Shown piece by piece: positions 55,380-64,000 of a DNA stretch of 64,000 bases. Both the position numbers and the translations under genes were made by a program. Location: the NCBI GenBank assembly GCA_963691815.1, contig OY829648.1:26094917-26158916 (forward strand), written 5' to 3'. The notes beneath the pieces were generated by a model. It saw only the letters and a program-made list of their open reading frames with translations. It searched no databases and had not been told where the DNA came from. Origin of the DNA: Echiichthys vipera. Lineage: Eukaryota > Chordata > Actinopteri > Perciformes > Trachinidae. Each line of letters starts with the position of its first letter. Position 1 is the first letter of the stretch.

Positions 55380-55791
55380 GGATAGACCGGTTAAAGGCTC
55401 TCATATTTTCGATTTAATGAAAACTCCGTCAAACCCGCACTTCCATGGACTGTTCCTTACGCATGGGATATATTTTTGAAAAGAAATTCTCAAATGAATA
55501 TCCCCATTACAACAATTGCAAACCAGCATGCAGGTGAACAACTAAGGGTTAAACATCCTAAAAATAGGGAGTGATATGAATCCCCCCATACGCCGAAGTA
55601 AGAGAAGACAGGGTAAAAAATCCCAACTGTCAACCTCGCTTCTAGACATGGATTTCAAGACTCCCACAGCCACCTCCCCTCCGTCTAAATCGACCCGTAA
55701 TATCCTAGAGAACCTTACATCACCCTCGTTTGAATGGCAACTGTCAACTCCCATCCCCTCCAAATGGTTAGATTTCAGATCAAGAAAATGA
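55380..55791 (+). pseudogene. Maverick PZ-like gene, copy B
   Basis: RPVKGSHIFDL, the family signature, is at about 55385-55420. A frameshift follows, then WDIFLKRNSQMNIPITT and, after another shift near 55560, RRSKRRQGKK through WLDFRSRK (55576-55791). Ends 59 bases from the convergent protease. Confidence 0.55.
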
Positions 55792-55850
55792 GTTCATGTT
55801 TTTAAATCAATAACTGTTTTTTTATTAAAAAATGATACATGTGTGAGTAT

Positions 55851-56396
55851 TCATTTAGAACAACACTTGTTAAATACTTTTAAAGAGCATGCATTCTGTT
55901 TATACATTTTATCAGGCTTGCCTGTTGCACTAGATTTTGCATAATTCCTGACAAACTTGGTGACAAGAACATCATTCTTTTTTTTCAAATCAAGCGAGTA
56001 CAGTCGCATCACTTCTTCAAAAGAGAGTCCTTTAAACCGTTGGTAGAGGAAGAATATACCTTGCGGCCCGCAAGTTAATGAATCCTCATCTGAACTGAAG
56101 TTTGTTGTAGCGTATTACATCAGAGTTCCTTGTTAGGAAGGTTAAAAAACTTTTAAAGGGTAGAATTAGTAATCGGGTGGGTGGCCATAACTGTCAAAGA
56201 AATTGGATTTTCCATCTTCAGGTTCAAGGACCAGCGCTATCCAGTGCTCCCCTGGAAGTCCGTGATGATGCGTGTTGGCAATCAAATAGCAGGGGTGTTT
56301 ATCAATCTTTTTCGGTAGTAAATCACTAGGCCAGACCCCCCTAAATGAGTCACCTAAGATCGGTCGCAGCATGCATTCCAATTGATGGTTGTTCAT
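55851..56396 (-). pseudogene. Maverick cysteine protease, copy B
   Basis: ATG 56396. The His motif GEHWIALVLE and NFFDSYGHPP are kept. A stop follows at Tyr in PPDY (TAC to TAA near 56166), and two small deletions near 56090 precede the Cys motif. About 182 codons originally. The terminal frame stops at 55851. Confidence 0.75.
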
Positions 56397-56433
56397 GGTG
56401 TTATCCGGTTATTTTTTAATAGTCGATCATAAC

Positions 56434-57611
56434 CTATCTCTGTGAACTTCTTTCAATATTCGCATCATAAACACAGTAAAGTATGAGCGAAACGGTAAGG
56501 CGACTCTGAATCTTAAATCCAGACGACAACTGCCATGTACTGAGGGTGAGACAGCACCTTGACAGATTGAATAGAAAGAGGGTGTAACCGTTTTCAAAGT
56601 TTTCACGGTCAATGCAGAGTGGGGAGTCTCTGATATGTCTATTTGTACCCAGATACAGGTTGTAAAATTCTCGCACGGATTGATGTGTGTTGAAGTGTGG
56701 TTGATAAGGTTTTGAGGGGATTAAACGCAAATTCACACTGAGTACGAGGTATTCAAGATTAGCGTGTTGGAATTTGAAAGGATTCAGTTGCTTTGTTCCA
56801 ACAAATGCCCGATGGTCAACAATTCCTACAACTAGATATTTAGGCAGTTTTCCTAAAAATAAGTTGTCCTGGGAACACACTGGGCGGGAATAGTATAATT
56901 CTTAACCTCCACACGGCTTATAGGATAGATGGCGTTGGATTTCATCAAAGCGGCTGAATGACCGAGCATGACATCCGGTGAGACTTCCACCTTTTTCACA
57001 AAAAGGCTGGCCCCCAGAATTTTCAAATTCAAGTCCTTGACAGCTTCATGCATTAATGTAAAAGCATTTTTACAGACGGACGTCAACATTGTTCAGCAAA
57101 AGTCTTTCAGAAAAAAAAAAGTCAGCATGCACAGGGGCTATTAACTCAAACGCACGTGATGCAAGAGTAAAGCCAGCCCGTTTAATAAGGCCCGTGTTAG
57201 GAAAACTGACTCTCCAATTTTTCTTGCGAAAAGTTTTGCAGGGTTTCAATCATACATCTATAAGGGTGTGTGGCGGCCGACGAGCTAACTAGCACCTGGT
57301 TAAAAAAAAAATCCACTTGAGAAAACATAGTCATCCCGGAAAAAATTAATGAGGCCGCATCTCTCATCTTGTCCCAGATCCGTCCCGTCGGCTTTTGTAA
57401 GACGTGAATACAGAAAAGTAGAGTTCAGATCGAGATATGAGCTCCCCGCTCCTGGTATCAGAAATTCCAGCACTTCTTGATCCACAATTAACTTGATGGG
57501 TTGGATTTCAACATAGCTGGTCTGCTCAATAGATAGTTGTGTCATCGGGGGTGCAAAGAGGTCTAGCTCTGATTTGACACATTCAGAGGAGAGTCTATGA
57601 CTGAGAGACAT
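56434..57611 (-). pseudogene. Maverick major capsid protein, copy B
   Basis: ATG 57611. The N-terminal frame 57300-57611 is open (FAPPMTQLSIEQTSYVEI, EFLIPGAGSSYLDLNST, KADGTDLGQDERCG). About 70 bases are deleted near 57200, then the middle frame 56853-57089 and the C-terminal frame 56434-56880 carry NLFLGKLPKYLVVGIVD and NGYTLFLFNLS. Further small deletions lie near 56500 and 56555. It complements copy A, where the N-terminus has a stop. Confidence 0.75.
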
Positions 57612-57623
57612 GATTAAAATATA

Positions 57624-58010
57624 TCACCGCCACCAAATTGAGTTTTTTCTGGGTTTTACGGCTTTTTTTCTGGGGACGTTATGTGATAGCGGGTGTAGAA
57701 GTCTTTTTCCCCGTGCTATTCTCGTCAGTCCTGATCCTTGCTGGCCTTCCTGCTGCTGTGTGGCACACTTGGCAATATGACTGGTTACAACTCCTATGAC
57801 GTCCGATGCGATTCCCTTCACGGCTGATTTCAAATGCGGCTTAGCAATACTAGCTCCATGTTTAAGAAAAGGCAAGATGAATCCGAACGCCCTACTCAGG
57901 ATGGATCCAATTCCACATCCATACGTTACAGGCACCCCTGCAAACCCACTCAATGATCCACCCCTGCCGGCTTGGGTCACAAAATAGTTCACAAATCTTT
58001 GTGACTCCAT
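57624..58010 (-). CDS. Maverick PW-like protein, copy B
   Basis: 128 codons, open, MESQRFVNYFVTQAGRGG start, with the Gly-rich and amphipathic parts seen in copy A and two residues fewer in the basic tail (GKRLLHPL). It keeps its frame in both copies although neighbours do not, which at this short length may be chance. Confidence 0.6.
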   Translation of the reverse strand: MESQRFVNYFVTQAGRGGSLSGFAGVPVTYGCGIGSILSRAFGFILPFLKHGASIAKPHLKSAVKGIASDVIGVVTSHIAKCATQQQEGQQGSGLTRIARGKRLLHPLSHNVPRKKAVKPRKNSIWWR

Positions 58011-58029
58011 CTTGAATGTGTAGCCTGAG

Positions 58030-58740
58030 TCAGATGAAAGACTTTGACACAGGCCTAAAGTTGAGGTTGCAGATCGTTTTCCCGTATGTAAATTGAATCG
58101 GGGTATTTAAATCTGTTTTTAATTCAATCTGGATATCCTGTATGCGCTGTTTATTGACAGGAACGTAGTGTAAGCGGTTGTAGGAGTGAGTGATCAAGTC
58201 TCCATAAGACCCTTCTTTTTTAACGATTCTTAAAAGGGGGACAGAGTAGTCGCCCACAAGTTGGGCTTCGACAATGTTGGTATAGACGTAAAAGTTATAT
58301 TGCCCGCCAAATATGTCACAAGGATACTTGCTTTGCGGGTTGCGTGATTTCACCCATTCGTCTGGTTCAAATCCTAGCATGTAAGCTAGTGATGCTCTGA
58401 ACCTGAGAGAATATCTATCACTCCCAAGTATAGTAACTCTTTTGTTTATCGCACTATAATGAAAAACGAGATCAATTCGTACTTTCTTAAATAAACCGTT
58501 CATCTCCCTCACTATTAGATCAACAGCCTCATAATTCCCGGTGGGAATTTTCAGAAGTATTGGGGGATCTGATGGTTTTGAGTGATCGATGACATCGAAA
58601 CTATCGCGTGTGGAAAAAATATTATTGGTCACATTAACGTGCATAATCTCAGCAAGCGCCACCTCATAAGATCCTTGTAATTCTAAAGGTTTGGCCAGAG
58701 TTATTATAGTTTGAGCTGGTGTTGTCTGGGAAAGTGTCAT
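58030..58740 (-). CDS. Maverick minor capsid (penton-like) protein, copy B, intact
   Basis: 236 codons, open from ATG 58740 (MTLSQTTPAQTIITLAKPLE) to the stop at 58030. It contains LQGSYEVALAEIMHVNV, ILLKIPTGNYEAVDLIVREM, LRFRASLAYMLGFEPDEW and YVPVNKQRIQDIQIEL, matching the single jelly-roll vertex protein of Polintons in length and order. It lies between integrase and PW on the same strand. The only large Maverick gene in the window without a visible lesion. Confidence 0.75.
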   Translation of the reverse strand: MTLSQTTPAQTIITLAKPLELQGSYEVALAEIMHVNVTNNIFSTRDSFDVIDHSKPSDPPILLKIPTGNYEAVDLIVREMNGLFKKVRIDLVFHYSAINKRVTILGSDRYSLRFRASLAYMLGFEPDEWVKSRNPQSKYPCDIFGGQYNFYVYTNIVEAQLVGDYSVPLLRIVKKEGSYGDLITHSYNRLHYVPVNKQRIQDIQIELKTDLNTPIQFTYGKTICNLNFRPVSKSFI

Positions 58741-58761
58741 GACAGGCGTTCGACGGTAGTG

Positions 58762-59813
58762 TTACATAGAAAGAGTTTTGCTCCTCCATCGTTTGATCAC
58801 CTTCTGACCGTTTTGAATATTCCTGTCTAAAGTTTTTTCTATGCGGAAAACACTGTCTGGTGTGATTCTCACTTTTCGTAATTCAGCCTCATAGAATGTT
58901 CCACTTAGAATTTCACCCCTAATATCTCTTAATTTATAAACAGGTGGGGTTCTAGGGATGCATTCGTTCACTCTAAAATACTCATTGGTAAATGATACAT
59001 ACATTTTATCAAACTTTCTGCGGAACTTTGAAACCCGTACAGTGTCCCCCTCTTTGAATTTAAAAACATCAGCTTTAGCAGTCAGAGGCAGTGTCCCAAA
59101 TAAATTTTCAAACACTTGACCTGTCTTACTCGGTGTCACCTCCGATGGTTTCATCTTTATACTGCTATGATAGCTATTGTTATTGCTTTTGAGCAAATCA
59201 TTAAGGACATCTAAATACCTGCAGGTGTTTTTCGCTGTGAAATACCGCCACATTTTGGTCTTCAAGGAGCGGTTGAAACGTTCAACAACTGAAGCTTTCA
59301 GCTCACTTCCTATAGCAAAGTGTACAATGTTGCGTTTCTTCGTCGGTATTTCAAAAACGCGATTAAAAAATTATTTTACTGCATCAGTTTGAATTTTAGC
59401 CGGTATCCCACTCTCGTCTAAAACTGAAGCAAAAGCCTTTGCCACTTCTGCTGCTGACTTATTTTTCAGTGCTCGTGCATAAGCTTTCTTTGAGAATACA
59501 TCTATTACTGTGAGAAGGAATTTTAACTGTTTATTGTCTTTAGACAGAGCTGTCATATCACAAAGGTTGACTTGAAATTGGTAGAGAGGACGGGGGGCAA
59601 AAACACAATTTCTAGCATAGGTTTTTCTAGTTGGTTTGTGTAAGGTGTACGCATCCTGGGCTGCAACCACTCTCTCACTCTCTCACTGTCAACCTTTACC
59701 CCACTTTTCTCTTCTATAGCTTTTTGAAGTCTTTGTACACCACCATAGGAACCGTTTCCGTACGGGTTGTAATATACAGTCTTCAGTAAACCTTCTGTCT
59801 TTGCTGAAGTCAT
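58762..59813 (-). pseudogene. Maverick integrase, copy B
   Basis: ATG 59813 (MTSAKTEGLLKTVYYNP). The same GAGAGAGT-associated frameshift (near 59668) and the same stop in the DA(G/V)K-FFN block (59371-59373) as copy A. The core has FQVNLCDM (presumed first catalytic Asp is Asn) and VIDVFSKKAYA. Unlike copy A it keeps Glu in VVERFNRSL. The C-terminal frame 58762-59265 is open. About 350 codons originally. Confidence 0.75.
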
Positions 59814-60022
59814 GTTTGCTAGTAAGCAGAGAAGACCATTCCACAATGTCTTATGCATAGTGTTTTTATTGAACACAATCACTACAAACCCATACGGAAA
59901 AAAGAGGATAATTAAGCTCGTACATAGAAATTCCTTTAGAAAAAAATTATTTTTGGGCATACAGAAAGACATACACATTATATTTGATACATTAAATTTT
60001 CTATTAAGTACTAAGTGCTGTC

Positions 60023-60703
60023 TCAGAAGCGCAGGAATTCCATCAGCAAATCTTCCTTTGCTTTATCCCCCGCGCTGTAGGCCTCTGTAATCTCTTCGAC
60101 CTTCTACAGAATGTTTTCTTCGGGCTTCAGATCATGTAGAAAAGCATCCGCAGCTCCTTCAATTCTGGCTTCAACGATATCTAACCCCGCTATTTCCAGG
60201 CCATATTTGAGGGCTGGAAGAAATTCCCAGGACTGCAGGTTGACCATTAACTCTTCAACGTTTCTTCTTCAATACTCTGGCTCTGGAGGGTAGAGACAGG
60301 GGTGCTGGCGTTGACTAGGATGATCGATTTGACAGCCGAAACAGTCCTTCTTCATCTGCTTCACCACCACTGTATGCAGGGCGCTGGCAACACAGGCTCT
60401 TACGGTATCTAGGAGATCAGCAGTCTCCACCACTCTTGACTGAGGTTGAGGTGAGTCAGGCGGGGTGAGGAGCATGGAGGCCATGTATACTCTATTTGGC
60501 TCTAGGTCATTGAAGGTTGGATAATGACCCCAGTAAGAGCAGTATGGAGGAGGTCCACATGGCAGCATGCTGCCCCGCCCCCCCATCCAGACGAATAGAG
60601 CACGCCACATAGCCAGGTGTAGGGAGGCCGTCCCTAGCCGTATTTTCCGTTTCCAGTAGTGAAGCAAGGGGGGCGTATTTCTTTGCTCCTCCCACGACGT
60701 CAT
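60023..60703 (-). pseudogene. Maverick terminal gene with Cys/His motif, two in-frame stops
   Basis: ATG 60703 (MTSWEEQRN) inside the terminal repeat. The 227-codon frame runs to TGA 60023 but has stops at about 60268 (after PPEPEY) and 60107. A conserved block DCFGCQIDHPSQRQHPCL (CX2C...H...H-X-C) looks metal-binding. The C-terminal part is helical and acidic (GLEIAGLDIVEARIEG, AKEDLLMEFLRF). I believe related proteins occur at Maverick ends in other fish; no function is known. Confidence 0.6.
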
Positions 60704-60767
60704 GGTTTTCCATGCTGGAAAAGAGCTTGAGTCAGCATTCTGGGTCAGGGGGTTGTCCAGGGGGTTG
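60450..60767. repeat. Maverick right terminal inverted repeat
   Basis: Inverted match of 6545-6850. Its outer end (CCAGGGGGTTG) is directly joined to an ERV LTR start at 60768. Confidence 0.8.
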
Positions 60768-61112
60768 TGAAGAATTAATAATCATAGGTTAGCGTGTGTA
60801 TTAATGATTAATAAGAATGTGATAAGTGTGATTATTAGGTATGAACATTTAAAAGTGTAATACTGATTATTAGTCCATGCTCAAACTTTTCTGCTTCCAG
60901 CAAAGCACACAAACTTTCGACTCAAGCTTTTCTGCTTTCTCCAAAAGCATACAAACTTTTGTCAGTCATTCAAGGTCACAAAGACAATGAACTAGCCATG
61001 CTGCAAATATGCACCTGGCAATAAGTTTAGATTAGAGATTTGCTGTACGTGCTGTGCTTCCTTTCTCAGATAAAGAAGAAGATCAGGAACTTCTTTCCTC
61101 TGATCACAGATG
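60768..61112 (+). mobile_element. LTR 5' part (ERV family 1), decayed
   Basis: TGAAGAATTAATAATC start and the U3 of 20784-21606 with only one repeat unit and several deletions. It ends at the ZBED hAT target. Confidence 0.75.
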
Positions 61113-61183
61113 CTTTAGATCAGTGGTCCCCAACCTTTTTATCACCACGGACCGGTGAATGCTTGACAATTTTACTGCGGACC

Positions 61184-61206
61184 GGGGGGGGGGGGGGGGG
61201 GGGGGG
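61184..61206 (+). repeat. Run of 23 G
   Basis: Homopolymer in the hAT left terminal region after CGGACC; likely polymerase-slippage prone. Confidence 0.95.
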
Positions 61207-61562
61207 TAGTAGACTGTTTATATTGCCAATATAATAAACGTGATAATAAATAATAAAGAAATATATATTATAATAAAATAAATAATAACATAATAAACGT
61301 TAAAAAAAATACGAAGAACCAGCAATTCCACATTTCACATTTTTATTATCAAACACTCCATGAATGATATTTTACAACAGCTGAAATAAAGTTTGAACCC
61401 TCTCCTCTCCCCTCTCCCTCCTCCCCCTCTGTTGGCGACCACAGCCCTAACGCTGTCGGACTCTGGTCGCTATGGTAATGTGTAAACAGGCCTTCAAAAT
61501 AAGATACAGATACAACGGGTCTGATCAAGTGCATGAAAAATGTAACTCACCACAACGCTAAA

Positions 61563-63400
61563 TTAATGAGAGCCCTGAGCTTGTTTCTCTGCAGCGAGAT
61601 GGTCCCATCTTGGGGTAATGGGAGAGAGTGACACCCGAAGTGTGTTGCTTATGTCCAGTCTACTCCGTTGTATTGTTTTGGTTGCGGTCACAGCAGAAAA
61701 CCCCGCTTCACACAGATAGGATGTCGGAAATGGCAACAGGGTTTTGAGTGCTGTGGTGGCGATCTCCGGGTATTCTGCCATGACTTTAATCCAGAACATC
61801 GGCAGAGTTGATGTCTCGAAAATACTTTTAAAGCCGCCGTTGTTTGCGATATCCAGCAGCTGATCTTCTTGCACAGACATGCTGGATTCACCTGGTTGGT
61901 TGATAAATGGGTCGCAGATCCATTCCTTGCCAGTTCGTGGGTCCTTTTCGGCCGGGAAGTAGCGCTCAAACTCTTTTAAAAGCAAAGACAGGTGATCGTG
62001 CACCAGCTGGGAGAATGATGGCACAGGCTCAGTCTCGCTCAAAATCCCCGCTAATGTTTGAAACATGTCCAATATGCCTCTGTTGACGCGCCGTCCCCAC
62101 AAATCCAGTTTGCTTTAAATGCAGCTACTTTATCTGCCAACTTAAAGAACGTGGTCATTTTCCCCTGAAGTGACAGATTTAATTCATTCAGCAGGCTGAA
62201 TACGTCGCACAGGTATGCCAGTTTTGCGACCCATTCCTTGTCACTGAAATGTGCTGCCAACGACGACTTCTTTTCTGAGAGAAATCTTTGCAGAGGCTCT
62301 CGTAATTCGTACACTCTGGCCAGCGATTTCCCTCTGGATAACTATCTGATTTCTGTGTATAAGAGAAGCCGCGTGTGCTCCGCGTCCATCTCCTCACAAA
62401 GCTGCTCAAAAAGTCGTGAGTTAAGGGCATGTGCTTTAATGTGGTTAATCACTTTAACGACATCATTCAAAATGCCGTTTAATTCCGGTGGCATTTTTCG
62501 TCTTGCAAGCATTTCCCTGTGAATGATGCAATGCGTAGATTCACCCTCAGGTGCAACCTCCTTAATCCGAGCCGTTAAACCAGACAGCCGTCCGGTCATG
62601 GCAGCAGCTCCGTCTGTGCATATGCCGACACAAAAGGACCATTTCAGTTTTCCTGATGTATAGCCATCCAGCGACTTGAACAGTTCTGCGGCTGTGGTGT
62701 TGGTTGGCAACGATAGTGCACACAACATGTCCTCATGGACATCCTCCTGATAAAGATATCGCACATAAACAAGTAGTATGGCCTTATTGTCAACATCTGT
62801 AGATTCGTCTACCTGGAGCACGTACCACGGTGACGTATTAATCCTCTCCAACAATTGTTTCTCAATGTCTTCGGCTATTTCCTCAATGCGCCGAGCCACA
62901 GTGCTAGCCGACAAAGGTACCCGTGCTATCTTGTTAACAGCAGCCTCTCCTAGAAGTTCACGGCAAATGTCTTTAGTGGAGGGCAAGATCAACTCTTCAC
63001 CAATAGTGAACGGCTTTTTAGCCTTAGCAATACGGATGGCCACAAAGTATGATGCTCTCAGCGCATTCGCATTTATTGATGTGGTGGCCGCCAGTCATTT
63101 CTTCTGTCCTTCGTGTTCCTGTTTTTTTCTTTCAAAATACTCCAGGGGCTTGTTTTTTAATCCAAGGTGCTTGGTCTCCAGGTGGCGAAGCAACTTTGAA
63201 GGCTTCATTGCCTCGTTAGAGAGCCATTCGCGGCATATCACGCAGAGCTGGCTTAATCTGTGGGAATCCCCTCTCGCGATAAATCCATACTTCAAGTAGA
63301 ACTCCTGGTACTGTCTGTTAAAAACTTTCTTTTTCTTGGAAATTGGCTCTTCTTCTGTCTCTTCACCGGCCCTCTTCCCCTTCGAAAAGAAACTTTCCAA
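61563..63400 (-). pseudogene. ZBED5-like hAT transposase, copy B
   Basis: ATG 63400. BED zinc finger (LCVIC...LLRHLETKH) at residues 50-75, catalytic core with VLQVDESTDV, CTDGAAAM and HCIIHREML, and the C-terminal dimerisation block LLPFPTSYLCEAGFSAVTATKT. Lesions: TGA at about 63094 where copy A has Leu, TAG near 62340 where a Trp codon is expected, and a frameshift near 62100. About 610 codons originally. It contains the roughly 745 bases lost in copy A. Confidence 0.8.
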
Positions 63401-63721
63401 AGACGTCTGTTTTCTGCTCAGTTTGCTTGTAGGTTAAATTTTTTGCGCTCAAATGACCGGGATGTAAACGAGAGAATCCTGTCATTTTTCAAAATAAAAG
63501 ATTGATCAGACTCAGATAATAAATACAACGGAAATAATTAATTATTTCTTGGGCGGCCCGGTACCAATTGGTCCGCGGACTCTTGTAATTCGTACACTCT
63601 GGCCAGCGATTTCCCTCTGGATAACCATCTGATTTCTGTGTATAAGAGAAGCCGCGTGTGCTCCGCGTCCATCTCCTCACAAAGCTGCTCAAAAAGTCGT
63701 GAGTTAAGGGCATGTGCTTTA

Positions 63722-64000
63722 GGGCATACTCACACTGTCCTTCCGTACCGCGACCCGGGCTTTAGGGTACTTGTCCCCCCTCCCTCTCCCCCCGCGCCCC
63801 AGCCCCGTTTGTACTCACACTGCCAGGGCCGGCCAATGCTTCTTGCTGTCCATACGCCATCACGCCGTAACACGTCACACGCATTGATCGCGTGTGTGTG
63901 GCTTTGTTTACAAATCTTTCCACAGACCTCGGAATTTTTGTGCGTCTTGTCGACTGTTTTTGAATATTTTCATCCGACCAAATCTGCAGTAAACACTCCA
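63722..64000. mobile_element. Harbinger-like insert, copy B, cut by window end
   Basis: Follows TTA at 63719-63721 and matches 44540 onward with few changes. Confidence 0.5.

Larger units (their letters stand above)
61121..64000 (-). mobile_element. ZBED-type hAT, copy B, runs off the window
   Basis: The left TIR CAGTGGTCCCCAACC starts at 61121 after the target CTTTAGAT (61113-61120), nearly equal to CTCTAGAT beside the right end in copy A. Contains a nearly complete transposase gene, then the same duplicated segment and Harbinger-like insert as copy A. Confidence 0.85.

Overview
This is vertebrate DNA from a teleost fish, probably a percomorph-type genome. The basis is the mix of Maverick/Polinton, L2-type LINEs with pentanucleotide 3' tails, several hAT families and their MITEs, a retrovirus-like ERV with a tRNA-Trp-like primer site, and short fish-type SINE/LINE 3' ends. 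There are no operons and no bacterial features. Only two things look like host genes: an intronless coiled-coil protein with a hexapeptide-repeat region (full at 48744-50324, 3' end only at 1-622) and the first two exons of a B7/CD276-like immunoglobulin-superfamily gene (45721-46182, minus strand).

The window is a large tandem duplication. Position 1 aligns to 49703. The coiled-coil gene, its 3' flank, a decayed Maverick, a broken LTR and a ZBED-type hAT recur in the same order in copy A (1-45216) and copy B (49703-64000 and beyond). Copy A is much longer because transposons inserted into it. Copy B often preserves the empty site, which gives exact insertion boundaries and 8-bp target duplications.

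Copy A, left to right: gene 3' end; a 2.57-kb hAT (1277-3846) with a Tigger-like MITE inside; flank; a hAT MITE (5252-6352); the Maverick left terminus and terminal gene (6545-7146); a GTF2IRD2-like hAT remnant split by a complete 5.04-kb ZMYM1-like hAT (7281-12316) whose four-exon transposase reads open; Maverick polymerase remains; an ERV LTR plus env fragment (14157-15870); the Maverick PZ-like gene and protease; L2 LINE A (16888-20783); an ERV (20784-30080); a second copy of the protease plus LINE A, itself split by LINE B (32713-37255); then the Maverick capsid and integrase genes (39033-42485); the ZBED hAT (42755-45208); an LTR end; a LINE fragment; and the B7-like exons.

Copy B carries the most complete Maverick. 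Polymerase, ATPase, PX-, PY- and PZ-like genes lie on the plus strand. Protease, major capsid, PW-like, minor capsid, integrase and terminal gene lie on the minus strand, convergent with the first set, and are closed by the right terminal inverted repeat at 60450-60767. Nearly every Maverick gene has frameshifts, stops or deletions. Several lesions are shared by both copies, so the element was already dead before the duplication. The minor capsid gene of copy B is still open.

Limits: all assignments come from reading motifs and comparing segments by eye. Element families are therefore given at superfamily level, and boundaries marked approximate could move by tens of bases. A repeat-rich tandem array like this could also contain assembly errors.
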